Positions 1 through 5,953 are shown, numbered from the stretch's first letter. The stretch: DNA of 6,111 bases from Anaerolineaceae bacterium (GCA_030620065.1 JAUXFJ010000104.1:1-6111); one strand, 5' to 3'. Notes: a model not told the origin generated them from the letters alone. Translations and numbers: made by a program.

Positions 1-642
1 AACCACGCGGTCCGACAGGCTCATCGCTTCAGCCTGATCATGGGTCACGTAAACACTGGTGAAGCCTAATCGCTGTTGGAGCCGGTGAATTTCAGTGCGC
101 ATGTGGACTCGCAACTTAGCATCCAGGTTGGACAGAGGTTCATCAAACAGGAAAACTCGCGGCTGCATTACCAATGCTCTGGCCAAGGAAACCCGCTGCT
201 GCTGGCCTCCTGAAAGTTGATGCGGCATACGGTTAGCCACCCCCACCAGGTTCATCAGCTGCGTGGCGATTTCAACCCTTTCTTGAATCAAATCATTGCT
301 CATTCGTTTGATTTTCAGACCGTAGGAAATGTTCTCAAAGACAGACATGTGCGGAAACAGCGCATAGCTTTGAAATACCATCGACATTGGACGCTTATTT
401 GGGGCGATATCATTGATTACCTTTTCATCCAAGATAACCTGACCCGATGTCGGGAATTCAAATCCAGCGATCAAACGCAGGGTCGTTGTCTTGCCGCAGC
501 CAGATGGCCCCAATAATGTAATGAACTCTCCTTGACAAATCTTAAGGTCGATATTATCAACAGCACGAACTTCGCCTTGTGCTCCAAATGTCTTGGTAAG
601 ATTCTGCAGCTCCAACACAATTGTTGAAATTTCTTTGTCCAT
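1..642 (-). CDS. ABC transporter ATP-binding protein, FbpC/PotA-like (3' end beyond the window)
   Basis: This is the cytoplasmic ATPase that would drive import through the permease encoded just upstream. The visible 214 residues contain a full nucleotide-binding domain: Walker A GPSGCGKTT (45-53), Q-loop Gln91 in VFQSYALFPH, signature LSGGQQQR (143-150), Walker B VFLFDEP (163-169), D-loop SNLD (171-174) and switch His201 in VTHDQAEA. No key residue is missing. Relatives (COG3842) usually have about 350 residues, so the C-terminal regulatory (TOBE-type) part probably lies off the left edge. The frame is open to base 1. I chose the ATG at 642 because AGGAG (654-658) precedes it by 11 bases. An in-frame ATG at 666 overlaps the permease stop as ATGA and would add eight residues, but has no visible Shine-Dalgarno. 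It is last of the three transporter genes, 20 bases after the permease. Family assignment is firm; substrate is not. Confidence 0.96.
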   Translation of the reverse strand, partial: MDKEISTIVLELQNLTKTFGAQGEVRAVDNIDLKICQGEFITLLGPSGCGKTTTLRLIAGFEFPTSGQVILDEKVINDIAPNKRPMSMVFQSYALFPHMSVFENISYGLKIKRMSNDLIQERVEIATQLMNLVGVANRMPHQLSGGQQQRVSLARALVMQPRVFLFDEPLSNLDAKLRVHMRTEIHRLQQRLGFTSVYVTHDQAEAMSLSDRVV

Positions 643-653
643 AGCTCGATTTG

Positions 654-658
654 CTCCT
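654..658 (-). promoter_or_regulatory. Ribosome binding site of the ABC ATPase gene
   Basis: AGGAG on the minus strand lies 11 bases before the ATG at 642, which is longer than the usual 5-9. It sits inside the reading frame that would start at the alternative ATG at 666 and favours the 642 start. The 666 start could instead be used by translational coupling through its ATGA overlap with the permease stop. Confidence 0.55.
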
Positions 659-662
659 ATAT

Positions 663-2348
663 TCATGATTCAACCAGACGTTCAGCACCAGTGGATGAAC
701 CAACGATTATGTTCAACAACCCAATTGCTGCCAGTACGATTACGATTAACACAACACTATACGCTGCCGCATTTCCAAAACGTCCTGTCTCAGCTTCGTT
801 CAATATCTGGGCAGTCATAATCCGCCAATGTGGTGTTACCAGAAAGATTATGGGGGATAAAGACGTCATTGAGCGCGCGAAACTTGAAATCAGCCCTGAG
901 AGAAATGCGGGGCGTATCAGGGGGATTGTAATCTTTCTAAAAGTCATTGCTCCGCTGGCCCCTAAGGAAGCTGAGGCTTCCTCTATTGATGAATCAATTT
1001 GCTGCAAGGAAGCCACCCCGCCCCGGACAACGGCAGATACACTGCGAATAGTGAATGCCATGATGATGATAAAAGCGGTACCTGTCAATTTAGGGATCAG
1101 CCCTCCCAGGGTAGGCTGGTGATAAGCCATGATCAACCCAATGCCGACTATAGTTCCAGGTACTGCCAACCCAAGTATTGAGATCAAGTCTATCAGCGAT
1201 CGCCCAATGAACTTACGGCGCACAACGAGAAATGCGATCAGAATTCCTATCAAGCCAGCGATTGGTGTCGCCAGGCTTGCAAGCAGAATTGTGTCTGAAA
1301 ACGCTTCCGAACCATAACCGAACAACACAAAACGGAAGTGATCCAGCGTGAAAGCGAAGTTAATACCCCACACTTTTGTAAATGCGCCTACTAATATATA
1401 GCCATACAGCAAGACAATAAGAGCAGCGAACAAGAAGTTAACGGTGAAGAGAATCCACTTGACCCAAGGGTTTCTGATCATCCTGGTCTGGCCGGTTGGT
1501 TTGCCTGTAACGGTAACGTATGAACGCCGGCTGACCCAGTAGTGCTGAATAGCAAAAATGATCAGCGAAGGAATCAGCAGCATCACTGACAGCACTGCCC
1601 CGGATTCCAGATTATATTCTCCGATGATAGCAAGGTAAATGCGTGACGATAGCACAGTGAGATTGCCCCCCAACAAAAGTGAATTTCCCAGGTCTGCCAT
1701 GGCAGCGACGAAGAGTAAAAGAAACGAGCTGGCGAATCCAGGGATTAGCAGTGGGAGCATTATCGTGCGAAATGCGTGCCATCCCCCGGCGCCCAGATTG
1801 GTCGCAGCTTCATCCAGCGCCGGGTCAAGCCCGCGTATCATCCCTAAAAGGCTGAGGTAAGCTAAAGGGATGAAGGAAATGGTCAGCGCGAATATCAATC
1901 CGTCTGCGCCATAGATATCATAACGCAGGCCTAACAAACGTTTTGTTATCAAGCCGCTGCGGCCGAAAAGGGTTATTATCGACATTGCTACTGCGAATGG
2001 AGGTGAGACAATCGGAATGATAGCAATCAAATGAAAGAATCGTTTGAAAGGAACATCAAGTTTTACCTGCACATAAGCCAGCAAAAAACCCAATGCTGTT
2101 CCCAGGCTCGCCACTCCCAGACTTACAACCAGTGTATTCATAATTACTCGTTGAGTCTCCCCCAGCGATAGTAAATGCCAAAGCAGCGGCAGGGCATCGA
2201 TATTCAATCCAGCTGCCAATATTCGAAATATTGGATAAACAACAAAGACGAGGAGAAAGATGGACGAAACCAATAATCCAACTGCCAGGACGCCATCCTG
2301 AGATATGCTCTTGAACTCTCTTAGACGTTGCTTGATTGAGTTGATCAT
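663..2348 (-). CDS. ABC transporter permease, fused two-domain FbpB/AfuB type
   Basis: This is an inner-membrane channel subunit of a binding-protein-dependent importer. From the chosen start it has 561 residues, the size expected for two permease modules in one chain. About 12 hydrophobic segments can be read, six per half, the first near residues 20-43 and the last near 527-550. Each half carries one EAA loop that docks on the ATPase: residues 174-204 (DEAATNLGA, then LPLLIPG) and 451-481 (EEASASLGA, then IPLIRPA). One chain can therefore supply both transmembrane domains, and no second permease gene is needed. The start at 2348 follows AAGGA by 8 bases. An in-frame ATG at 2405 would place the start inside a stable hairpin and add an unlikely polar stretch, so I rejected it. 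The gene lies 108 bases after the binding-protein gene and overlaps the alternative ATPase start. The fused architecture is typical of COG1178 Fe(III), sugar-phosphate and phosphonate-type importers; the substrate is not identified. Confidence 0.95.
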   Translation of the reverse strand: MINSIKQRLREFKSISQDGVLAVGLLVSSIFLLVFVVYPIFRILAAGLNIDALPLLWHLLSLGETQRVIMNTLVVSLGVASLGTALGFLLAYVQVKLDVPFKRFFHLIAIIPIVSPPFAVAMSIITLFGRSGLITKRLLGLRYDIYGADGLIFALTISFIPLAYLSLLGMIRGLDPALDEAATNLGAGGWHAFRTIMLPLLIPGFASSFLLLFVAAMADLGNSLLLGGNLTVLSSRIYLAIIGEYNLESGAVLSVMLLIPSLIIFAIQHYWVSRRSYVTVTGKPTGQTRMIRNPWVKWILFTVNFLFAALIVLLYGYILVGAFTKVWGINFAFTLDHFRFVLFGYGSEAFSDTILLASLATPIAGLIGILIAFLVVRRKFIGRSLIDLISILGLAVPGTIVGIGLIMAYHQPTLGGLIPKLTGTAFIIIMAFTIRSVSAVVRGGVASLQQIDSSIEEASASLGASGAMTFRKITIPLIRPAFLSGLISSFARSMTSLSPIIFLVTPHWRIMTAQILNEAETGRFGNAAAYSVVLIVIVLAAIGLLNIIVGSSTGAERLVES

Positions 2349-2356
2349 AAAATGAT

Positions 2357-2361
2357 TCCTT
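2357..2361 (-). promoter_or_regulatory. Ribosome binding site deciding the permease start
   Basis: AAGGA on the minus strand lies 8 bases before the ATG at 2348. It supports the 561-residue protein over the 19-residue longer version beginning at 2405. It lies about 8 bases downstream of the intercistronic hairpin, so folding of that hairpin could affect ribosome access. Confidence 0.7.
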
Positions 2362-2368
2362 CTCGCAA

Positions 2369-2407
2369 ACTTGGAGCCGAGGAAGATTACCTCTCTCGGC
2401 CCCAAGT
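2369..2407 (-). other. Strong intercistronic RNA hairpin between binding-protein and permease genes
   Basis: The arms are 2369-2381 and 2395-2407: 13 positions that all pair in minus-strand RNA, with one G-U wobble (seen as an A-C mismatch in the plus-strand read). The loop is 13 bases (2382-2394). It is the most stable-looking structure between the genes. The bases after it are only TTTG, so it is not a standard intrinsic terminator. Stem-loops at this place in binding-protein transport operons (for example between malE and malF) protect the upstream message from 3' decay and lower downstream expression, giving excess binding protein. That role here is inferred from position. Confidence 0.7.
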
Positions 2408-2456
2408 CAATATACTAAACTAACTAATTGTGTTTACGTAAGTAGTGTAGTGTGTT

Positions 2457-3584
2457 TTATCCTTCTGGAGCCTCTTCGCCGCCGCGTACTTCCGCGCCAA
2501 ATCGCTCGGGGAAATCACCGCTTCTTAGCTCAGCAACCATCCCGGGGTTGAAACCTTCAGCTAAAACTACCTCTTCAAGTTTCACTGCTTCAGCAGGAAC
2601 CTCTGCATCTGGGTTGGTGGGGATTTGATAACTGCCCACAGTAGCAGCAATTTCCTGAGCTGCTGCTGTCAGTGACCACTCGATGAATGCCTTGGCAGCC
2701 TCGGGGTTATTGGCTCCTGCAATGAGAGAGACCTGCCCGATCTCGTAACCGGTTCCTTCTTCAGGGAAGGTGACGGCCAGATCAACGCCAGTTTCGAGTT
2801 GGAACTTCACACAGTCATGTGAGAAGATGACCGTTACTGCCACCTCTCCAGCAGCTGCCATACGTCCTGGCGCTGAACCGCTTTTTGTGTATTGGAAAAT
2901 ATTAGCGTCAAGTTTGCGCAGGTAACCAAGGGCGCCATCTTCGCCGCCTTCGAGCGCAACTAAGGCACCACCGGCTGTGACCGCCGTTCCAGATGTACGC
3001 TGATCAGCTATGGCAATATTTCCTTCAAAGACAGGGTCAAGCAAATCCTGCCAGGAGTTCGGCGCCTCTGCACCTAATTCATCAAGCAGTTCCTTATTGG
3101 AACAGAATCCGAGAGCTCCTACATAAATGCCGGTCCAAACACCATTCGGATCCTTTAACGCATCGGGAATGAAACTGCTGTTTTCTGGCACATAAGACTC
3201 AATCAAGCCCTCTTCAGCTGCCGCGCTAGGCCCCAGGCTGGGTCCGCCGTACCACACATCAAACGAGGGGGCGTCTTTCTCAGCTTGCATACGTGCCAAC
3301 GCTTCACCAGATGACAACCGCACCATCGAAGTCTCAATCCCGGTTTCAGCCTCGAAAGCCTGAACCGCGGCCTGGCACCAATCCTCTTGCATACCACACA
3401 TGACAGTCAATGGGCCGCTGACCTCAGGTATGCTGGCAGGCTCTTCTTCTGTTGCTGCCTCTGCCTCTACCTCAGGCACCTCTGCGGGTTGGTCACTGGC
3501 AGTGTCGCTTGTGCCGCAGGCAGCCAGAATCAATCCGGCAATCAATAAAACTACAATAAAAAAGTGTTTCCGTCGCATGATCAT
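2457..3584 (-). CDS. Lipoprotein solute-binding protein of an ABC importer (FbpA/AfuA-like)
   Basis: This is the membrane-anchored receptor that captures substrate outside the membrane and delivers it to the permease. The 375-residue product starts with a lipoprotein signal: basic MRRK, a hydrophobic core (8-20) and lipobox LAAC with lipidated Cys23. A Glu/Ala/Pro-rich linker (about 24-57) follows, then a type-2 periplasmic-binding fold. The segments VRLSSGEALARMQAEK (88-103) and FDVWYGGPS resemble the AfuA/FbpA group (COG1840). The paired tyrosines that bind iron in classic FbpA are not evident, so I do not call it an iron protein. The mature domain has four cysteines (63, 70, 161, 258), enough for two disulfides. 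I chose the ATG at 3584 because AGGAG lies 7 bases before it and the lipoprotein signal begins there; the frame is open to an ATG at 3668, which would run back through the hairpins and add 28 polar residues. It follows the response-regulator gene by 118 bases that contain the likely operator. Fold and role are firm; the ligand is unknown. Confidence 0.94.
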   Translation of the reverse strand: MIMRRKHFFIVVLLIAGLILAACGTSDTASDQPAEVPEVEAEAATEEEPASIPEVSGPLTVMCGMQEDWCQAAVQAFEAETGIETSMVRLSSGEALARMQAEKDAPSFDVWYGGPSLGPSAAAEEGLIESYVPENSSFIPDALKDPNGVWTGIYVGALGFCSNKELLDELGAEAPNSWQDLLDPVFEGNIAIADQRTSGTAVTAGGALVALEGGEDGALGYLRKLDANIFQYTKSGSAPGRMAAAGEVAVTVIFSHDCVKFQLETGVDLAVTFPEEGTGYEIGQVSLIAGANNPEAAKAFIEWSLTAAAQEIAATVGSYQIPTNPDAEVPAEAVKLEEVVLAEGFNPGMVAELRSGDFPERFGAEVRGGEEAPEG

Positions 3585-3591
3585 TCTATTT

Positions 3592-3596
3592 CTCCT
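3592..3596 (-). promoter_or_regulatory. Ribosome binding site deciding the binding-protein start
   Basis: AGGAG on the minus strand lies 7 bases before the ATG at 3584. It places the start directly at the lipoprotein signal peptide and rules against the 28-residue longer reading. Confidence 0.85.
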
Positions 3597-3601
3597 TTTA
3601 T

Positions 3602-3634
3602 ATGGTTTAACAAAACCGCTTTCAATTAAACCAT
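3602..3634 (-). promoter_or_regulatory. 9-bp perfect inverted repeat upstream of the binding-protein gene
   Basis: ATGGTTTAA (3602-3610) and TTAAACCAT (3626-3634) are exact reverse complements separated by 15 bases. The downstream arm ends 5 bases before the Shine-Dalgarno. It could be a hairpin in the 5' leader that sets message stability or ribosome access, or a DNA palindrome for a dimeric regulator. The sequence does not decide between these. A TTGAAA (3620-3625) and TATAAA (3597-3602) pair with 17-base spacing overlaps it, but a transcript starting there would lose the Shine-Dalgarno. Confidence 0.55.
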
Positions 3635-3653
3635 TATTGCACGAGCAAGAATG

Positions 3654-3671
3654 CCTATGGTTGCCCATAGG
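3654..3671 (-). other. Short hairpin with GCAA tetraloop
   Basis: CCTATGG (3654-3660) and CCATAGG (3665-3671) are a perfect 7-bp inverted repeat. In minus-strand RNA the loop is GCAA, a stable GNRA tetraloop. It begins on the last base of the repeat array and is 31 bases past the regulator stop codon. No T-run follows, so it is not a clear terminator. It may mark the 3' end of a processed kinase-regulator message or be part of the promoter region. Confidence 0.5.
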
Positions 3672-3699
3672 TTACATTGAAGTTACAGTTTGGTAACAG
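3671..3699 (-). promoter_or_regulatory. Three 11-bp-phased direct repeats: candidate PhoB/OmpR-type operator
   Basis: On the plus strand the 7-mers GTTACAT (3671), GTTACAG (3682) and GTAACAG (3693) recur at exactly 11-base steps with 4-base spacers. On the coding (minus) strand they read CTGTTAC, CTGTAAC, ATGTAAC. This matches the layout of the Escherichia coli Pho box (CTGTCAT repeats, 11-bp period, on the coding strand upstream of the target) and of Bacillus PhoP boxes on the other strand. A weak -10-like CATAGG (3654-3659) starts 11 bases after the last repeat, close to the spacing in PhoB-activated promoters. A regulator of this family is encoded just upstream. Likely target: the binding-protein and transporter genes. 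Confidence 0.6.
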
Positions 3700-3702
3700 T
3701 TC

Positions 3703-4392
3703 TTATAAATCTTCCTGGTTAAACTGGTAACCCACCCCCCGAACAGTTCGGATAAAGCGAGCCGCTTCTGGGCCTGGCTCCAATTTTTGTCTCAGGCGGT
3801 GGATCACAACCTTGATCATCTCCCGTCCCCCTTCCCAGTTTTCCAGTTCCCATACTTTTTTAAGGAGTTCCTGCGTGCTTAATACTCGTCCAGCATTCTT
3901 AGCTAAGCAGGCCAACAAGCGGAATTCGAGCATCGTCAAGTCCACCAGACAGCCATCCAACGTCACCGTGTGCTTTAACAAATCAATGTGGAGCTGGCCG
4001 CTGTTGATTTCAGCCTGGCTTTGGCCAGTGCGCCGAAGGATAGCCTGAACACGCAATACCAGTTCGCGCGTACTGAAAGGTTTCAGTATATAATCATCAG
4101 CGCCTATTTCTAACCCGGCTATCACATCAGTCTGGTCAGATTTGGCCGTCAACATCAAGATCGGGATATTTGTATCGCACCGTATCCGGCGGCATACCTC
4201 GAATCCATCCAGCCCAGGCATCATCACATCCAATATCACCAGATCTATATGGCGCTCCTCAATCCGGCGGAGAGCCTGTTCTCCATTATAAGCAGCAATT
4301 ACATCTAAGCCAGCGACTTGGAGTGCATAACTGACCACACCAACCATCTGGGGTTCATCGTCCACAACAAGTACAACTGATTTTTCAGGCAT
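3703..4392 (-). CDS. OmpR/PhoB-family DNA-binding response regulator
   Basis: This is a 229-residue transcription factor activated by phosphotransfer from the kinase whose gene overlaps it. The receiver domain (about 5-118) has the acidic pair Asp11-Asp12, phospho-acceptor Asp55 in LVILDVMMPG, Thr82 and Lys104 in the conserved KPF, all intact. The C-terminal winged helix (about 130-225) includes the recognition helix near EMIKVVIHRLRQKLE (191-205) and ends in the usual RTVRGVGYQF. Length is normal for the family. The ATG at 4392 lies inside the end of the kinase gene (8-base overlap) with only a weak GGA before it, so translation is probably coupled. A three-repeat operator of the type this family binds starts four bases after its stop codon, upstream of the transporter genes. 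That suggests it controls them, but binding is inferred. Confidence 0.97.
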   Translation of the reverse strand: MPEKSVVLVVDDEPQMVGVVSYALQVAGLDVIAAYNGEQALRRIEERHIDLVILDVMMPGLDGFEVCRRIRCDTNIPILMLTAKSDQTDVIAGLEIGADDYILKPFSTRELVLRVQAILRRTGQSQAEINSGQLHIDLLKHTVTLDGCLVDLTMLEFRLLACLAKNAGRVLSTQELLKKVWELENWEGGREMIKVVIHRLRQKLEPGPEAARFIRTVRGVGYQFNQEDL

Positions 4393-5710
4393 GGTCTGTT
4401 CCGTTTATTTTTTTCAAAGTAAATGGGGTTGTGTTTTGTTGAGAAGACTCTATTTCGTCTTCAGTTTGTTGAATTGTTATAGGAAGAGACAGAAAGAATG
4501 TCGTCCCCCGGCCAAGGCTGGTATCTACATATACCTGTCCGCCATGTAATTCCATAATTTTTTTAACAATCACCAGACCCAGTCCAGTTCCCTCCCCGCT
4601 GGTCGCAAACCTTCGAAAGAGCTGCTGGCGATGCTCGGCGGACATCCCTGCGCCATCGTCTGTCACTGATATCAATATTCCCAGGTCATTTTTAGCGACC
4701 GAAACGATAATTCGGCCTCCAGCTGAAGTGTGTTGGATGGCATTCTGGGTTATATTGGTCAGGGCTTGCTTTAAAAGCATAGGATCAACTTTTACCCGGG
4801 GTAGAACCTGAGGGTAATATGTTTGGATTTTCTGTCCCCGCCGCGCCGTGAAAATGCGCATATTTACTACCACCACACGGATAATATCGCGCACATCAGT
4901 AGGTTGGAAGACGGGGGTGAAAAAGCCAGACTCAAGCTTGCTCTGCGTTAGCATATTCTCAGCCAGAGTCATAATATGCCTGGCATTCTCATCTACGTTT
5001 TCCACAAATGTACGCTGCTGATCAGTCAACGGGCCTGGAGCTCCATCCAGGATCAATTCTACCGATGCCCGAATTAGGGCCAGGGGTGTGCGAATTTCGT
5101 GAGACAACATCGAAAGTCGATCAGATCGATTTTCCATTTTCTTATTCAGTTCATTTTGTAAGCCAACCTCACGTGCCAGGCAATATCCTATAGCGCTTGA
5201 AATTCCTCCGGTGAGAGAAAAGGCAATGGCGCCAATAACAATACTGACTAATGGCTGGGGGTAAGCAGCGGCCAGGAGGTAAACCGTAATATTCGTTCCG
5301 ATAGCTGCAAGACTCAAGAGTAAAGGTACAAACCACGGGTTCAGTGATGAGCTGGCTATGATTAAAACAGCATACAAAAAGATGATCCTATGGTTCAACC
5401 CTAACGATAAAATGGTGATTATCGCCGCATCACCAAGCACGCTGATTACCGTTGCCCTCTGCCGAGTTTTAGGAAACAATCGCATGACCTCTGGGATAAG
5501 CAGCCCCCCTACAATAAAGGCATTGATCGGGTACATCAATTGCCAGGCACTGGACGGAGAGACCGTTCTAACGGTCATAATCACAAAACCTGTTACCAGC
5601 CAACGCCCCAACCGCCAGCCCGTTTTATCAAATATATTGGAGTTCATTGCTAAATCCATTTTACCCTTAAAAAGTTTCAAGTGAGAACGCTTCTTCACGA
5701 GCAAATTCAT
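4385..5710 (-). CDS. Membrane sensor histidine kinase (multi-pass N-terminal domain)
   Basis: This transmembrane kinase autophosphorylates on His and passes the phosphate to the adjacent response regulator. Residues about 36-175 are hydrophobic and fit roughly six membrane segments with very short loops, so no sizeable external sensor domain is present. The dimerisation/phospho-acceptor helix carries His204 in SHEIRTPL. The ATPase domain has an N box (Asn319, Asn323), G1 box DDGAGM (351-356), F box LFRRF and G2 box GEGTGLGL (372-379). All catalytic boxes look complete. The tail after about residue 412 is a short Gln/Glu/Ser/Thr-rich extension. Start choice is uncertain: the ATG at 5710 gives 441 residues but has no Shine-Dalgarno, while the ATG at 5659 (residue 18) follows TAAGGG closely and suits the candidate promoter better. 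It is the first gene of the cluster. The signal sensed is unknown; it may be membrane state or contact with the transporter. Confidence 0.95.
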   Translation of the reverse strand: MNLLVKKRSHLKLFKGKMDLAMNSNIFDKTGWRLGRWLVTGFVIMTVRTVSPSSAWQLMYPINAFIVGGLLIPEVMRLFPKTRQRATVISVLGDAAIITILSLGLNHRIIFLYAVLIIASSSLNPWFVPLLLSLAAIGTNITVYLLAAAYPQPLVSIVIGAIAFSLTGGISSAIGYCLAREVGLQNELNKKMENRSDRLSMLSHEIRTPLALIRASVELILDGAPGPLTDQQRTFVENVDENARHIMTLAENMLTQSKLESGFFTPVFQPTDVRDIIRVVVVNMRIFTARRGQKIQTYYPQVLPRVKVDPMLLKQALTNITQNAIQHTSAGGRIIVSVAKNDLGILISVTDDGAGMSAEHRQQLFRRFATSGEGTGLGLVIVKKIMELHGGQVYVDTSLGRGTTFFLSLPITIQQTEDEIESSQQNTTPFTLKKINGTDHA

Positions 5711-5723
5711 CTATGGCTACAAT

Positions 5724-5753
5724 ATTATTGGAAAACCTTACCAAACAAGGCAA
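5724..5753 (-). promoter_or_regulatory. Candidate sigma-70-type promoter for the kinase-regulator genes
   Basis: On the minus strand TTGCCT (5748-5753) and AATAAT (5724-5729) are separated by 18 bases. They match the consensus -35 and -10 at 4 and 5 of 6 positions. Transcription would begin near 5716-5717, leaving almost no leader for the ATG at 5710 but about 55 bases for the ATG at 5659. A 7-bp inverted repeat (TATGGCT 5712-5718, AGCCATA 5753-5759) brackets this promoter and could be an operator. AT-rich DNA gives such matches by chance fairly often. Confidence 0.3.
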
Positions 5754-5831
5754 GCCATATCACAAAGTAATTCGTAAAAAAGAGAGGGTTTAGAAATACA
5801 TCCTGTTTTATTATTAAAAAGCACTTTTTTA

Positions 5832-5880
5832 GGTAGTGGGGGTTGGATTCAAACCAACGACCTCCAGGTTATAAGCCTAC
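5832..5880 (-). pseudogene. 3' fragment of an initiator-like tRNA-Met, probable attachment-site remnant
   Basis: Read on the minus strand, these 49 bases give an anticodon arm (GTAGG, loop CTTATAA, CCTGG), variable arm AGGTC, a perfect 5-bp T-stem (GTTGG/CCAAC) with loop TTTGAAT, a 3' acceptor strand CCCCACT, discriminator A and CC. From memory it aligns without gaps to bacterial initiator tRNA-Met from position 27 onward. The D-arm and 5' acceptor strand are absent: the bases before it do not resemble them. Signs of decay are anticodon CAT changed to TAT, the near-invariant C56 changed to T, a G-G mismatch in the anticodon stem, and CCT instead of CCA. Tyrosine recombinases commonly integrate at tRNA anticodon or T loops and leave such 3' copies. 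It is non-functional as a tRNA. Confidence 0.65.
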
Positions 5881-5915
5881 TTCCTGTATCATTGATTTTT
5901 GACCTCCAGGCTTAT
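5859..5915. repeat. Imperfect direct repeat based on the tRNA variable arm
   Basis: GACCTCCAGG occurs at 5859-5868, inside the tRNA fragment, and again at 5901-5910. The match continues as TTAT against CTTAT, a one-base insertion. The two copies start 42 bases apart. This may be a second partial copy of the attachment core, left by repeated insertion or excision, or a recombinase-binding repeat. The second copy has no T-arm. Confidence 0.5.
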
Positions 5916-5953
5916 CCTTTATTGACAAAATCATTCATTCGAAATCGGCTGCT

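Noticed and set aside
217..516. 99-codon plus-strand frame opposite the ABC ATPase
   Set aside because: It is a shadow of the ATPase coding strand, which carries all the conserved motifs in the opposite orientation.
691..1122. 143-codon plus-strand frame opposite the permease gene
   Set aside because: It is antisense to a clearly conserved permease, its translation looks like no known protein, and it has no ribosome binding site.
3597..3625. TTGAAA and TATAAA with 17-base spacing, a good match to a sigma-70 promoter on the minus strand
   Set aside because: The predicted start near 3590 would leave the Shine-Dalgarno (3592-3596) out of the transcript and give a leader of about six bases. It is probably a chance match in AT-rich DNA overlapping the inverted repeat.
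5815..5832. AAAAAG-CA-CTTTTTT near-palindrome as a possible terminator
   Set aside because: It is almost pure A/T with a loop too small to fold well and no GC stem, so it does not qualify as an intrinsic terminator.
5832..5880. A complete or intron-split tRNA gene
   Set aside because: No D-arm or 5' acceptor strand can be found upstream on the minus strand within the window, and conserved positions are altered, so only a remnant is supported.
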